Shown here: positions 24,765 through 33,324 of the stretch, piece after piece
Layout: each line of letters opens with the position of its first letter
How positions within the stretch are numbered: position 1 is the stretch's first letter
NCBI GenBank assembly: GCA_945903265.1
Contig: CAMDNQ010000030.1
Location: 1-35,948, forward strand
From: Candidatus Sulfopaludibacter sp. SbA3
GTDB lineage: Bacteria; Acidobacteriota; Vicinamibacteria; Vicinamibacterales; UBA2999
Length of the DNA: 35,948 nt
Direction: 5' to 3'
Made by a program: the position numbers and the translations under genes
The notes under the pieces: generated by a model
Database searches by the model: none
The model's input: the letters and a program-made list of their open reading frames with translations, nothing else
Told to the model about the DNA's origin: nothing

Positions 24765-25721
24765 CTATTCTACGCGCTGCGGTTCCCGCCGCAGCGGGAT
24801 GCTGCCGTTCGTTTCATCCACGAGCGAGCGCTTGCGCACGACACGGTGCCACCACATGAACGCGCCCGTGATGAGCATGACCGCCGGAACCAGCCCCATC
24901 ACGACCCAGACGGCCTGGAGCGTCTTGCTGTCCCATCGGCCGAAGTGGAGCCGCACCACCCATCTGATGATCTCGTCGCCAGGGCTCAGCTCGTAGTTCC
25001 GGTTTTCCGGGGGGCCCCAGATCCATTCCACGACCGCGTTGAACGGATCCGGCCACGCGAAATAGATGCCCGACACCGCCCAGATGCCGATGAGCGCGAA
25101 GAACCAGAACCCGAGGGCGCTGTGCATGTCGAAGTTCAATTTCGGCCAGGCCGCGCGCCAGGAGAACGCGAAGCCTTTGCGCCACACCTTGAGGCCGCGC
25201 CACCAGAGCACCGCCCCGGTCCCCCACAGCGCCAGCAGGAAGATGCTGCCCACGCCGTTCCACCACCGCCCGCGGCGATCCTCGAGCATCAGCAGGTCGT
25301 CATGGAGGTCGGTCAGCTTCAGAAGCATCCGGGCCGACCAGGGGTTGGGATCGCCCATGTCTTCGCCCGTGTAGCCGTTGAAATCGCGCTCGATCAGTTC
25401 GCCGTTCCGGGTGATGTTGACGCGTACGAGGGCGGACCGGCGCTGGGGGTCACCCACCCGCTCGATCGTCCCCCCCGGGTACAGCGCCTGGGCAGCCGCG
25501 ATGAGCTGGGTCCTGGTCATGAACTCCCGCCCCTCGACCCGCGCCGCCGAAGGCCGGAACGCCCGGTCGAGCTCGCGGCGAAACACGAGGGCGCTCCCGC
25601 TAATACTGAGCAAAACGACCCAAAGGCCAAGGGCGAGGCCTATCCAGAGGTGAATCTGAAAGGACGCGCGGCGAAGCCAGACGGTCCTGGGTTTTCGGAG
25701 CCAGTTCTGCCAGAGGGTCAT
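24765..25721 (-). CDS. PepSY-associated membrane protein
   Basis: A 318-residue PepSY_TM-type inner-membrane protein from ATG 25721 (MTLWQNWLRKPRTVWLRRASFQIHLWIGLAL). There are four transmembrane helices: about 23-45, then after a periplasmic PepSY-like loop GSIFLLALWGTGAVLWW, ALGFWFFALIGIWAVSGIYF, and VVMGLVPAVMLITGAFMWW. Histidines placed near helices (IHLWIG, DMHSALGF, LHFGRW) are those that coordinate haem or ligands in related siderophore-iron reductases. Function inferred: redox or iron-uptake related. A longer reading up to 26096 is antisense to the transglycosylase gene and is rejected. A TAGTAT box lies 11 nt upstream. Confidence 0.85.
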   Translation of the reverse strand: MTLWQNWLRKPRTVWLRRASFQIHLWIGLALGLWVVLLSISGSALVFRRELDRAFRPSAARVEGREFMTRTQLIAAAQALYPGGTIERVGDPQRRSALVRVNITRNGELIERDFNGYTGEDMGDPNPWSARMLLKLTDLHDDLLMLEDRRGRWWNGVGSIFLLALWGTGAVLWWRGLKVWRKGFAFSWRAAWPKLNFDMHSALGFWFFALIGIWAVSGIYFAWPDPFNAVVEWIWGPPENRNYELSPGDEIIRWVVRLHFGRWDSKTLQAVWVVMGLVPAVMLITGAFMWWHRVVRKRSLVDETNGSIPLRREPQRVE

Positions 25722-25838
25722 AGGGCGTCGAGATACTAGCAGGAGACCTAACCTCGAGGCCCTCTCCAGCCGATAAATCTTCAGAACCCACCAGGGGGAG
25801 CTGTACGGTAAACTCCTACTGCTCAACTGTTTCCAGTA
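25722..25838. promoter_or_regulatory. Divergent intergenic region, PepSY gene / lytic transglycosylase
   Basis: A 117-bp spacer between divergent starts. Minus-strand TAGTAT (25733-25738) is placed for the PepSY-DctP pair. Plus-strand TAAACT (25809-25814) lies 24 nt before the transglycosylase ATG. No strong Shine-Dalgarno or operator-like palindrome is seen. Confidence 0.35.
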
Positions 25839-26564
25839 ATGCTCATCCGGATCCTCTTCTTCGTGGCGACTGCCTTGACGATCTGCCCCGCGCAGGCGGC
25901 TGCGCAGATCTACGCCTGGCGCGATGCCGCAGGCACACTGGTACTGTCGGATCGGCGGCTCGACCCGGGCGCCCCGATCACGACGTACGCGGTGGCCGGC
26001 GCACCCGCCAGTGTTGCCGTCCGCACCACCCGGCAGGCGGTACCGGCCGTCGCCGAACGCTTCGAGCCACTCGTCCAGGAACATGCAGGACGGCACGGTC
26101 TGCGGGCCGATCTCGTCCGCGCGGTAATCCAGGTGGAGTCAGGTTTCAACCCGAAGGCGACATCGCCAAAGGGTGCCATGGGGCTGATGCAGCTGATGCC
26201 CGGAACGGCTCGGGAACTGGGCGTGGTGAACGCCTACGATCCGGCTGAGAACATCCGCGGCGGGACGATGTACCTGCGGCAGTTGCTCGACCGCTATGAC
26301 GGAAAAGAAGAGCTCGCGCTCGCGGCGTACAACGCCGGATTCAATGCGGTCGACCGGTACGGCCGCAAGGTTCCGCCCTACAACGAGACGCAGAATTACG
26401 TGAAGAAAGTGGGCGCCGCGGCCGACGCCGTGCCCGCATCGGCGGCGCGGCCCGTGCGCCGCCTCATCATCTACAAGACGATCGAGATTGTCGACGGCCG
26501 GCCTGTGGCGAGCTATACGACGGAGCGCCCGACGTCTGGAACCTACGAGATCATCGAGCGCTAA
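25839..26564 (+). CDS. Periplasmic lytic transglycosylase with DUF4124 domain
   Basis: A 241-residue protein with signal peptide (about 1-22, ending AQAAAQ). A short DUF4124-like segment follows ([19 protein letters not shown], 24-42). The SLT (lysozyme-like) domain is about 75-200, with catalytic E100 in [29 protein letters not shown] and [13 protein letters not shown] near the C-end. It cleaves peptidoglycan glycan strands by a 1,6-anhydro reaction and likely acts in the periplasm during wall remodelling or pilus/flagellum assembly. The C-terminal tail with TYEIIER is unassigned. rpsT follows after 17 bp but has its own promoter. Confidence 0.9.
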   Translation: MLIRILFFVATALTICPAQAAAQIYAWRDAAGTLVLSDRRLDPGAPITTYAVAGAPASVAVRTTRQAVPAVAERFEPLVQEHAGRHGLRADLVRAVIQVESGFNPKATSPKGAMGLMQLMPGTARELGVVNAYDPAENIRGGTMYLRQLLDRYDGKEELALAAYNAGFNAVDRYGRKVPPYNETQNYVKKVGAAADAVPASAARPVRRLIIYKTIEIVDGRPVASYTTERPTSGTYEIIER

Positions 26565-26566
26565 GG

Positions 26567-26572
26567 TACAAT
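26567..26572 (+). promoter_or_regulatory. -10 box of rpsT, leaderless arrangement
   Basis: TACAAT ends 9 nt before ATG 26582 and begins 2 nt after the transglycosylase stop. No Shine-Dalgarno is present before rpsT, an otherwise highly expressed gene. This fits leaderless transcription. Confidence 0.45.
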
Positions 26573-26581
26573 CAGGCGTTT

Positions 26582-26848
26582 ATGGCAAAGCGAACGAAGT
26601 CAGCACTCAAGGCCAATCGGCAGAACGTGAAGCGGCGGGATCACAACCGGCAGTTGCGGACGAAGCTGCGCAGCGCGCTCAAATCGATCCGCGCGATGCT
26701 CGACAAGAAGGACGTCACGGGCGCGAAGACGGCGCTCAGCAAGACCGTCTCGATCGTCGACAAGATGGCGACCAAGGGCATCATCCACCGCAACGCGGCG
26801 TCGCGCTACAAGTCGCGCCTCACCACGCGCGTCGCAAAGAGCGCGTAG
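26582..26848 (+). CDS. rpsT: 30S ribosomal protein S20
   Basis: An 88-residue, strongly basic, helical protein beginning MAKRTKSALKANRQNVKRRDHN and containing the family's KGIIHRNAASRYKSRLTTRV end. It matches S20 in length and in both ends. S20 binds the 5' and 3' minor domains of 16S rRNA. It converges on holA with only 5 bp between the stops. Confidence 0.96.
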   Translation: MAKRTKSALKANRQNVKRRDHNRQLRTKLRSALKSIRAMLDKKDVTGAKTALSKTVSIVDKMATKGIIHRNAASRYKSRLTTRVAKSA

Positions 26849-26853
26849 GCGCC

Positions 26854-27777
26854 CTACCTCCCCGCACAGAGCTCGACGACAAGCCTCTCGAGGAGGATCC
26901 GCGGATCCCCTCCCGAGGACTTCATCGCCAGATCTGTCCGCATCAGCGCGCTGATCGCGTCGGCAAGGCGCCTGGCCGGCGCCTTTTCGGCCGCAATCCG
27001 CAGCTGGCCGAGCACTTTCACAGGCACATCGCCCGCTTCGAGCGCCGCGTGCAGCTCGCGAAGCGCTTCGCGCACATCGTTGCGCTGGATGGCGTTGGCG
27101 ATCCCCCAGTCCGCAGGGCCGTCTGGCGCTGCCAGCACTGCGGCCTTCACATCATCCGCCGTGATGGCGGGCTGCCCCAGCGCGTAGAGCGCCACGCGCT
27201 CGAGGCCAGCGCGTAGCCGCCCGATGTCGGTTCCGGCGCGCTGCACGAGCACGCTCACGGCGCCCGCGTCGAGCGGCGCATTCATCTTGGCGGCGCGGGT
27301 CTTCACCCACCGCTCCGCATCGGCGGCGTCGCCGATCGTGCCACAGTCGACGACGCTCGCCAGCTTTCGCAGGAGCGCGACCATGCGCCGGCGGTTGTCG
27401 AGATGCCCGCAGACGAACACGACCGCCGCATGCGGCGGCGGGTCCTTGATGAACTCCTCGAGCCGCTCGAGTTCTTCGTCAGCCGCCTTTGACTCCCGCT
27501 TCGGAATCAGGATCTTCTCGCCCTCGAGCACGATGACCAGGCGCTTCGGCGCCATCATCGGCAGCGTCGCCGCCGCCTGAATCACGTCATCGACTTTTGT
27601 ATCGCCGCCGTACAGCCGATCCACGTTGAAAGCACGGAGCCCTTCATCCACCATGTCGGCAAACTCGCCCGCCACAGCCGATTTCTCCGCATCGTCGTCG
27701 CCCACCAGCATGTAGAGGGGATCGAGCGTCTCCGCGGCAATCTGCTTGCGGAGCGCGGCAGGCGTGAGCTGTGGCAA
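26854..27777 (-). CDS. holA: DNA polymerase III subunit delta
   Basis: A 307-residue HolA. N-terminal AAA-like part: PLYMLVGDDDAEKSAVAGEF, ALRAFNVDRLYGGDT-like, and LPMMAPKRLVIVLEG. Then LEEFIKDPPPHAAVVFVCGHLDNRRR, and the C-terminal collar domain with IGRLRAGLERVALYA and VLGQLRIAAEK. As usual for delta, there is no Walker A. It opens the sliding clamp within the clamp loader. The start is TTG 27777, immediately after the lptE stop (TAATTG), so translation is coupled. The order leuS-lptE-holA is conserved in many Gram-negatives. Confidence 0.92.
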   Translation of the reverse strand: MPQLTPAALRKQIAAETLDPLYMLVGDDDAEKSAVAGEFADMVDEGLRAFNVDRLYGGDTKVDDVIQAAATLPMMAPKRLVIVLEGEKILIPKRESKAADEELERLEEFIKDPPPHAAVVFVCGHLDNRRRMVALLRKLASVVDCGTIGDAADAERWVKTRAAKMNAPLDAGAVSVLVQRAGTDIGRLRAGLERVALYALGQPAITADDVKAAVLAAPDGPADWGIANAIQRNDVREALRELHAALEAGDVPVKVLGQLRIAAEKAPARRLADAISALMRTDLAMKSSGGDPRILLERLVVELCAGR

Positions 27778-28308
27778 TTAGAACGCTTCCAGGATGGCGG
27801 TCGCGACGGTGCGCGCGACGTCGTCGGAAATGCGGTCGAAGGAGCTGCGCTCCTGGCTCAGAAATGTCGCGGCGTCGACTTCGACGTTGCTGCGGATGCC
27901 GAGTTCGTATTCCTCACGAAAGATCAGTCCCGCGTTCGACCAGAGCACCTTGCTCGTGCGCGCATCGGTAAACTCCACGCTCATCGTGAGCGTGAACTGA
28001 TACCGGGACGCGAACTGCTGCTCGGTGAAGCCGACCGGCGTCACCGTGATGGACCTGACGACGCCGGTGACGACGGCGTCGGCGCCCTCGGGGTTCGGAA
28101 TGACGGTGTAGCGGCCGCGGCCAATGAATTCCGTGCGGAGCTTCTCGGTGAGAATCTGCTCCACCTGAAAAAATGTGCTCAGGTTCGCCAGCTGCGGGAT
28201 GCCGACGATGCGGATGTAGTCCGGGAGGAAGGAGCCACGGCCTGCCAGTGCGTAGCCGCAGCCGGTATGCACGAGGGCGACGCACACCAGCAGCAGGATC
28301 CTCGTCAC
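27778..28308 (-). CDS. lptE: LPS-assembly lipoprotein LptE
   Basis: A 176-residue lipoprotein. The start GTG 28308 (MTRILLLVCVALVHTGCG) gives a clean lipoprotein signal with the lipobox ending in HTGC, lipidated at C17; a TTG at 28335 within the leuS end is an alternative start. The mature protein has GYALAGRGSFLPDYIRIVGIP, the beta-strand pair of LptE (PQLANLSTFFQVEQILTEKLRTEF) and the YTVIPNPEGADAVVTGVV segment. It plugs LptD in the outer membrane and helps deliver LPS. The presence of LptE indicates a Gram-negative LPS-type envelope. Located between leuS and holA. Confidence 0.85.
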   Translation of the reverse strand: MTRILLLVCVALVHTGCGYALAGRGSFLPDYIRIVGIPQLANLSTFFQVEQILTEKLRTEFIGRGRYTVIPNPEGADAVVTGVVRSITVTPVGFTEQQFASRYQFTLTMSVEFTDARTSKVLWSNAGLIFREEYELGIRSNVEVDAATFLSQERSSFDRISDDVARTVATAILEAF

Positions 28309-28312
28309 GGCT

Positions 28313-30865
28313 CTATTGAACCACGATGGAGACAAGACGGCCGTTGGCCACCACGACTTTTTTCACCGTCTTGCCGGCAAGATGCGGCGCGACGGCGGCG
28401 TCGGCCAGCGCGAGCCGCTTTAGCTCCTCTTCCGGTGTGCCGGCCGGCACGGTCAGACGGCCGCGCACCTTTCCGTTGACCTGGATCGGCACGACGAGCT
28501 CTTCGGCCTGAGCCACGGCCGGATCGAACTCCGGCCAGACGGCGTCGGTGAGCGTCGTGGGATGTCCCAACCGCTCCCACATTTCCTCCGCCGTGTGCGG
28601 AGCAAATGGCGAGAGCATTCGGACGAGAGCCTCGACGGCCTCGCGGACGACGCGGATGGCCTCGATGCGCTCGACGACCCCGGCACGCGCGACATCCTCG
28701 TCCACGCGGCGGGTAGGGCCGCCCGTGACTGTCTGCTCCGAGAATGCGTAGAGCTCGTTGACCAGCTCCATCATCGCGGACACCGCCGTGTTGAGCTGCT
28801 GACGCTCTTCGATGTCAGCCGTGACGCGCCTGATCGTCTCGTGGGTTTTGCGGCGCAGCGCACGTTCCTGGCCATTGAGCGTCTGGATGTCCCCGGCGGC
28901 CCCCATGCCTTCGCCGCTGATCGTTTCGCACCAGTGGTCGACGATGCGCCAGACACGGGCGAGAAACCGCCAGCTCCCCTCGAGCCCGGCGTCGGTCCAC
29001 TCGATTTCCTTTTCCGGCGGGGCGACGAACATCACGTAAAGCCGAAGGGCGTCGGCGCCGTACCTCTGCATCATCGCGTCCGGGTCGACGACATTCCCCT
29101 TGGACTTCGACATCACCGCGCCGTCCTTCAGCACCATGCCCTGAGTGAGCAGGTGCGTGAACGGCTCGTCGTGGTCGACCAGGCCCAGATCGCGGAAGAC
29201 GCGCGCGAAGAATCGCGAGTAAATCAGGTGGAGAATCGCGTGCTCGACGCCGCCGACGTAGAAGTCGACCGGGAGCCAGTACTTCACCTTTGCCGGATCG
29301 AACGGCAGTGCGGCATTGCGCGGATCCGCGAACCGGTAGAAGTACCAGGACGAGTCGACAAACGTGTCCATGGTGTCCGTTTCGCGGCGGGCGGGGCCGC
29401 CGCATGTCGGACACGTCACGTTGACGAACTCCGGAACCTGCGCAAGCGGTGAGCTCCCCTTGCCGGTGAACTCGGTGACCTTGGGGAGCACCACCGGCAG
29501 CTGGTCGTCCGGGACAGGCACGATGCCGTCCTTGTCGCAGTAGAGCATCGGGATCGGCGTGCCCCAGTACCGCTGACGCGAGATGCCCCAGTCCTTCAGG
29601 CGGAACTGGACGGTCCCCTCGCCGATGCCCCGTTCCTGTGCCACCGCGATCATCCGCTTCTGCGCGTCTTCCGACGGCAGGCCCGAATACTCGCCAGACT
29701 CGACGAGCGTCCCGTAGGCGTCCGCGGCTTCCGTCAGCGTCTCCGCGGCGAACGGTTTGCCGTCCGGCGTGACGACCACGCGAATTGGGAGGTTAAACTT
29801 CCGCGCGAACTCGAAGTCGCGCTGGTCGTGGGCGGGCACCGCCATGACGGCGCCGGTGCCGTACTCGCCGAGGACGAAGTTGGCGACCCAGATCGGGACC
29901 GGCTGCTTCGTGAAAGGGTTGATGGCGCGGGCGCCGGTGTCGAATCCCTGCTTCTCGATATCGCCGCTCACGCGCGCCGCGCGGTCCTGCAGCCGGAACG
30001 CCTGCGCCTGCTGCTTGAACGACGCCGGATTGTCCGTCCGATCGGCGAACACGGATACGAGCGGATGCTCCGGACCGAGCAGCACGAAGGTGGCGCCGTA
30101 AATCGTGTCGATCCGGGTTGTGAAGACTTCGATGTCGGTGCGATCCCCCGCCGGCTGTTCCAGCGGAAACTTGACGCGCGCGCCTTCCGACCGCCCGATC
30201 CAGTTCTGCTGCATCGTCAGAACCATGTCGGGCCACTTCGCTAGCGCCTTCGTCGCCTCGAGGAGCTCGTCCGCGTAGGCCGTAATCCGGAAACACCACT
30301 GCTCCAGATCACGCGTCTCCACAGGAGAGGCGCAGCGCCAGCAGCCGCCGTCGACGACCTGCTCGTTCGCGAGGACCGTGTTACAGCTCGGGCACCAGTT
30401 GACGGACGAGCGGCGGCGATACGCCAGCCCCTTCTCGAACATCCGGATGAAGAGCCACTGGTTCCACTTGTAGTACTCGGTGTCGCAGGTGGCCAGCTCG
30501 CGCTCCCAGGCGTAGCTGATGCCGAGCCGCTGCAGCTGTCCCTTCATGTGCGCGATGTTGCCGCGCGTGGAGTCTTCCGGATGGATGCCGTTCTTGATGG
30601 CGGCGTTTTCGGCGGGCAGGCCGAACGCATCCCACCCGAAGGGATGGAGCACGTTGTAGCCGCGCATCCGCTTCACACGCGCGAGCACGTCGCCGATGCT
30701 GTAGTTGCGGACGTGGCCCATGTGCGCGTGTCCCGAGGGATACGCGAACATTTCGAGGCAGTAGAACTTCGGCTTGGACGGGTCTTCCGTCGTCTCAAAC
30801 GCGCGCGCAGCGGCCCAGCGCTGCTGCCACTTCTTATCGAGATCCTGGGGGCGATAGTCGGCCAA
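28313..30865 (-). CDS. leuS: Leucyl-tRNA synthetase
   Basis: An 850-residue class I synthetase of bacterial type. The HIGH motif is in [18 protein letters not shown] (HMGH at 48-51), zinc-type cysteines in [14 protein letters not shown] and CWRC, and the CP1 editing domain in the 220-415 region with [19 protein letters not shown]. The KMSKS motif is [13 protein letters not shown]. The C-terminal domain ends [11 protein letters not shown]-like then [13 protein letters not shown]. It attaches leucine to tRNA(Leu) and hydrolyses misactivated amino acids. The start is TTG 30865 ([17 protein letters not shown]), supported by the TATAAT 7 nt upstream. Confidence 0.97.
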   Translation of the reverse strand: MADYRPQDLDKKWQQRWAAARAFETTEDPSKPKFYCLEMFAYPSGHAHMGHVRNYSIGDVLARVKRMRGYNVLHPFGWDAFGLPAENAAIKNGIHPEDSTRGNIAHMKGQLQRLGISYAWERELATCDTEYYKWNQWLFIRMFEKGLAYRRRSSVNWCPSCNTVLANEQVVDGGCWRCASPVETRDLEQWCFRITAYADELLEATKALAKWPDMVLTMQQNWIGRSEGARVKFPLEQPAGDRTDIEVFTTRIDTIYGATFVLLGPEHPLVSVFADRTDNPASFKQQAQAFRLQDRAARVSGDIEKQGFDTGARAINPFTKQPVPIWVANFVLGEYGTGAVMAVPAHDQRDFEFARKFNLPIRVVVTPDGKPFAAETLTEAADAYGTLVESGEYSGLPSEDAQKRMIAVAQERGIGEGTVQFRLKDWGISRQRYWGTPIPMLYCDKDGIVPVPDDQLPVVLPKVTEFTGKGSSPLAQVPEFVNVTCPTCGGPARRETDTMDTFVDSSWYFYRFADPRNAALPFDPAKVKYWLPVDFYVGGVEHAILHLIYSRFFARVFRDLGLVDHDEPFTHLLTQGMVLKDGAVMSKSKGNVVDPDAMMQRYGADALRLYVMFVAPPEKEIEWTDAGLEGSWRFLARVWRIVDHWCETISGEGMGAAGDIQTLNGQERALRRKTHETIRRVTADIEERQQLNTAVSAMMELVNELYAFSEQTVTGGPTRRVDEDVARAGVVERIEAIRVVREAVEALVRMLSPFAPHTAEEMWERLGHPTTLTDAVWPEFDPAVAQAEELVVPIQVNGKVRGRLTVPAGTPEEELKRLALADAAVAPHLAGKTVKKVVVANGRLVSIVVQ

Positions 30866-30872
30866 TCACTCG

Positions 30873-30878
30873 ATTATA
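30873..30878 (-). promoter_or_regulatory. Perfect TATAAT -10 box of leuS
   Basis: Minus-strand TATAAT ends 7 nt before the TTG of leuS. It overlaps the TAA stop of the histone-deacetylase-like gene, so the promoter is buried in the end of the upstream gene. Leaderless arrangement. Confidence 0.5.
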
Positions 30879-31896
30879 GCGTCCAGTACTTGCTCAAATG
30901 GCGGCGCGCCGCCGCCAGAGACGACTCGGCACGGCTGGTGTCGCCGGTCGGGGCGGGCGGCAGCACTCCCGATCCATCGAGCACATCGATGGCGGCGCGC
31001 AGCGATCCGGCGAGCGCCTTCAGATCGTAGCCACCCTCGGTGACGGCGACGACGCGGCCGCTGCAGCAGGTGTCGGCGGCGGCGCAGACCTTTGCGGTGA
31101 GCCGCGCGAACTGCCGGGTGCTCACGCGCATGCCTCCGAGCGGGTCGTCCGCGTGCGCGTCGAACCCGGCCGACAGGAGGATCAGCTCGGGGCGAAACCG
31201 CTCCAGCACCGACGCCGCGACGTCGTAGAGCCGCTCGAAGTCGGCATCGGTGCCGCCGGCGTCGACGGGAAAGTTGACGGTAAATCCCGCGCCGGCGCCG
31301 CGCCCTGTTTCATCCGCGGCTCCGGTTCCCGGATAGAACGGGTACTGATGCGACGAGAGGAACAGCACCGATGGGTCGTCATAGAACGCCCATTGCGTGC
31401 CGTTGCCGTGGTGCACGTCGTAATCGACGATCGCCACGCGCGACAACCCGCGTGAGCGCGCGTAGGCGGCGCCAATCGCAATGTTGTTGAACAGGCAGAA
31501 CCCCATCGCGCGGTTACGCTCCGCATGGTGTCCGGGCGGGCGGACCATCGCGAGGGCGCGCGTGCCTCGTTCCCCGGCAAGCACGTGATCCACACCGGAC
31601 ATCACAGCGCCAGCAGCCAGGAGTGCGACGTCGTACGTATCCGGCGACGTGTAGGTGTCGGCGTCGAGGGCCACGGCGCGGCCGGCCGTTTCCCGGACCC
31701 TGCCGATGTAGGCCGGATCGTGAATGCGCGCCAGGTCTTCCTGTGTTGCCGCCCGCGGCTGCTCCACGCGGCCGCCGCGCTTCCGGAACTCGGCGGCGAC
31801 CGCCTGCATGACTTCGGCGCGCTCGATGCGCTCGGGATGCCCCGGCGGCATCAGGTGGTCGGCGAACCGATCGGAGGTGAAAATCGTCAGAGACAC
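30874..31896 (-). CDS. Histone-deacetylase-family (AcuC/HdaH-like) hydrolase
   Basis: A 340-residue zinc hydrolase of the arginase/deacetylase fold. It has HPERIERAEV near 20-29, RPPGHHAERNRAMGFCLFNN with H123 and H124, the zinc ligands D160 and H162 in VDYDVHHGNGT, D246 in LSAGFDAHADDPLGG, and the catalytic tyrosine in EGGYDL. The family removes acyl groups from lysine or polyamine-like amides in the cytosol. The start is GTG 31896, with GAGGAG 8 nt upstream. It overlaps the stop of the ACT gene by 10 nt (coupled). Its stop forms part of the leuS promoter. Confidence 0.9.
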   Translation of the reverse strand: MSLTIFTSDRFADHLMPPGHPERIERAEVMQAVAAEFRKRGGRVEQPRAATQEDLARIHDPAYIGRVRETAGRAVALDADTYTSPDTYDVALLAAGAVMSGVDHVLAGERGTRALAMVRPPGHHAERNRAMGFCLFNNIAIGAAYARSRGLSRVAIVDYDVHHGNGTQWAFYDDPSVLFLSSHQYPFYPGTGAADETGRGAGAGFTVNFPVDAGGTDADFERLYDVAASVLERFRPELILLSAGFDAHADDPLGGMRVSTRQFARLTAKVCAAADTCCSGRVVAVTEGGYDLKALAGSLRAAIDVLDGSGVLPPAPTGDTSRAESSLAAARRHLSKYWTL

Positions 31897-32255
31897 GCGA
31901 GGAGCTCCTCGAGATCATCGGAGGCAATCACGAGCCGGTTGCGGGTCGCCAGATAGCTGAACGTGATGTTCACCTTGGCGTCCGCGATCTTCCGGAAGAT
32001 ACCGGCCGCGGATCCCGGCCGATCCTCGACCGGCACCAGGGCGACCTGCTGTTCCCGCACGACGCGGAAACCGGCGGCCTCGAGCGCATCCCGCGTCGCG
32101 GCGGCGTCCGTCGTGAGGACGTGCACGACGCCGCCGACTTCGGCGTGGCCTTCGAGGTTGATGCCGGCCGCGCTCACCGCGTCCACCGCCTTGGAGAGCA
32201 TGCCCGGACGATCTTCGGGAAGCGTGACGGCGAGGTTGGTCGCGAGGTGTGCCAT
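31887..32255 (-). CDS. Tandem ACT-domain protein
   Basis: A 122-residue protein with two ACT modules. The first is about 4-65 (VTLPEDRPGMLSKAVDAVSAAGINLEGHA) and the second about 70-120 (VPVEDRPGSAAGIFRKIADAKVNITFSYL). ACT modules bind amino acids or similar small ligands as stand-alone sensors. I chose ATG 32255 (MAHLATN) because GGAGG lies just upstream and a -10-like TATGAT sits before it; a longer start at 32294 lies inside the promoter. It is the first gene of the coupled pair with the deacetylase-like enzyme. Its ligand and partner are unknown. Confidence 0.85.
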   Translation of the reverse strand: MAHLATNLAVTLPEDRPGMLSKAVDAVSAAGINLEGHAEVGGVVHVLTTDAAATRDALEAAGFRVVREQQVALVPVEDRPGSAAGIFRKIADAKVNITFSYLATRNRLVIASDDLEELLACL

Positions 32256-32321
32256 CTGTGGTCCTCCATCGGACACCGGATCATAGACTCGCACCGAGAA
32301 TCTGCGTTAGAGTTCGCGATT
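32256..32321. promoter_or_regulatory. Divergent promoter, ACT gene / SEC-C gene
   Basis: A 66-bp spacer. The minus strand carries TATGAT at 32282-32287 and a GGAGG Shine-Dalgarno just before ATG 32255. The plus strand carries TAGAGT at 32308-32313, 8 nt before ATG 32322, with no Shine-Dalgarno, so one side is leadered and the other probably leaderless. Confidence 0.4.
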
Positions 32322-32567
32322 ATGAGCAAGCCAGGACGCAACGACCTCTGCCACTGCGGAAGCGGCAAGAAGTTCAAGAAGTGTCACGGGGAGAAAGCCG
32401 CCGCAGCCGGCGGAAACCTCATGCTGGTGCTGGTCGGCGCTGCCATCATTGCGGCCATTGTCGTCGGGATTACCTCGTTCACGGGTGAACCCGCGGCGGG
32501 TGCGCAGCAGGTCTGGTCGACCGAGCACGGTCATTACCACAGCGCGACGGGCGGCGAAATTCCCTAG
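32322..32567 (+). CDS. SEC-C zinc-motif mini membrane protein
   Basis: An 81-residue protein. The N-terminal SEC-C motif MSKPGRNDLCHCGSGKKFKKCHGEK binds zinc through C-x-C and C-H. Next comes a single transmembrane helix (about 34-53, MLVLVGAAIIAAIVVGITSF), then a short tail WSTEHGHYHS rich in histidine. The SEC-C motif was first described in SecA and recurs in many proteins that contact ribosomes or secretion factors. Here it would face the cytosol, with the His tail outside. Function unknown. It is not an operon member; it is divergent from the ACT gene and convergent with DUF374. Confidence 0.75.
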   Translation: MSKPGRNDLCHCGSGKKFKKCHGEKAAAAGGNLMLVLVGAAIIAAIVVGITSFTGEPAAGAQQVWSTEHGHYHSATGGEIP

Positions 32568-32593
32568 GCGGTGATCGTCCTGGCGAGCGGCTT

Positions 32594-33265
32594 TTAAGAG
32601 GTCGCCAGGTCGAGGGCACGCCGTTCGAGCGCTTGCAGACGTCGCTCGAGCTCCACACGCGCCCGTTCGAGCTCGTCATCGGCCGCTTCGCGCGGCACAT
32701 GGAACGGCTCGCCGATCACCAGCGCCACCGTACTGAACGGCTTCGGGATTTGCGTGCGGTCCCAGCTCCCCAGCGACCAGTAGCTCGACGCCTCGAGATG
32801 AAACGGCATCACGGGATGACCGGTAGTGCGCGACAGCCAGATGGCGCCGGGCTGCGCCACCTTGGCGGGACCGCGGGGCCCGTCGAGCGTGAAGCCGGCC
32901 GCCTTCCCCGCTTCCATGTCGCGCACCAGCCGCAGCATCGCCTTCCGCGCACCGCGTGACGTGGACCCGCGCGCCGTCCCGTATCCGAACCGCTCGATGA
33001 TCCGCGCGATCCATTCGCCGTCGAAGTTTTCACTCGTGATGACGACAATGCCGCGGCGGCGGAAGTAGTACGTCGCGGAAAGAATCCGCCCGTGCCAGAA
33101 GGCCATGACGGGCTGCCGGCCCGCAGCGTAGATGGCCTCGAAGTGCTGGAACCCCTCGACGCGCCAGCGCAGCGTGCGGCCGAGCAGGTTGATGAGGTGA
33201 TACCCAACCGTGGCAATTGCCGCGGCTTGAAAGCGTCTGATCGGGGATGTTCGCCAGTCAGTCAT
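32594..33265 (-). CDS. DUF374 lysophospholipid-acyltransferase-like protein
   Basis: A 223-residue member of DUF374 with the pattern of LPLAT acyltransferases: PVMAFWHGRILSATYYF (H58 as catalytic candidate), RGSTSRGARKAMLRLVRDM, and GFTLDGPRGPAKVAQPGAIWLSR with the DGPRGP substrate loop. A weak hydrophobic N-terminus (AAAIATVGYHLINLL) may anchor it. The family is thought to acylate lipid A precursors or glycerophospholipids; the acceptor is not known. The ATG 33265 lies 1 bp from the CACGAAG palindrome that separates it from ETF-quinone oxidoreductase. Confidence 0.8.
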   Translation of the reverse strand: MTDWRTSPIRRFQAAAIATVGYHLINLLGRTLRWRVEGFQHFEAIYAAGRQPVMAFWHGRILSATYYFRRRGIVVITSENFDGEWIARIIERFGYGTARGSTSRGARKAMLRLVRDMEAGKAAGFTLDGPRGPAKVAQPGAIWLSRTTGHPVMPFHLEASSYWSLGSWDRTQIPKPFSTVALVIGEPFHVPREAADDELERARVELERRLQALERRALDLATS

Positions 33266-33266
33266 G

Positions 33267-33324
33267 AACCACGAAGGTCACGAAGAACACGAAAGCCATT
33301 ATTCATCTTCGTGGCTTCGTGGTT
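33267..33324. repeat. CACGAAG-type extragenic palindrome, copy A
   Basis: A 58-bp palindrome: AACCACGAAGGTCACGAAGA at one end, and TCTTCGTGGCTTCGTGGTT at the other. It begins 1 bp before the ATG of the DUF374 gene and ends inside the TAA of the ETF-quinone oxidoreductase gene. It would form a hairpin in RNA or single-stranded DNA. Confidence 0.8.

Noticed and set aside
24708-25739. Plus-strand frame across the PepSY gene
   Set aside because: It is proline-, histidine- and arginine-rich shadow sequence; the minus strand encodes four transmembrane helices with conserved histidines.
25722-26096. 125-residue N-terminal extension of the PepSY protein
   Set aside because: It is antisense to the transglycosylase SLT domain and contains no membrane or signal features.
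28562-29452. Plus-strand 296-codon frame within leuS
   Set aside because: Shadow of a leucyl-tRNA synthetase that shows all class I motifs on the other strand.
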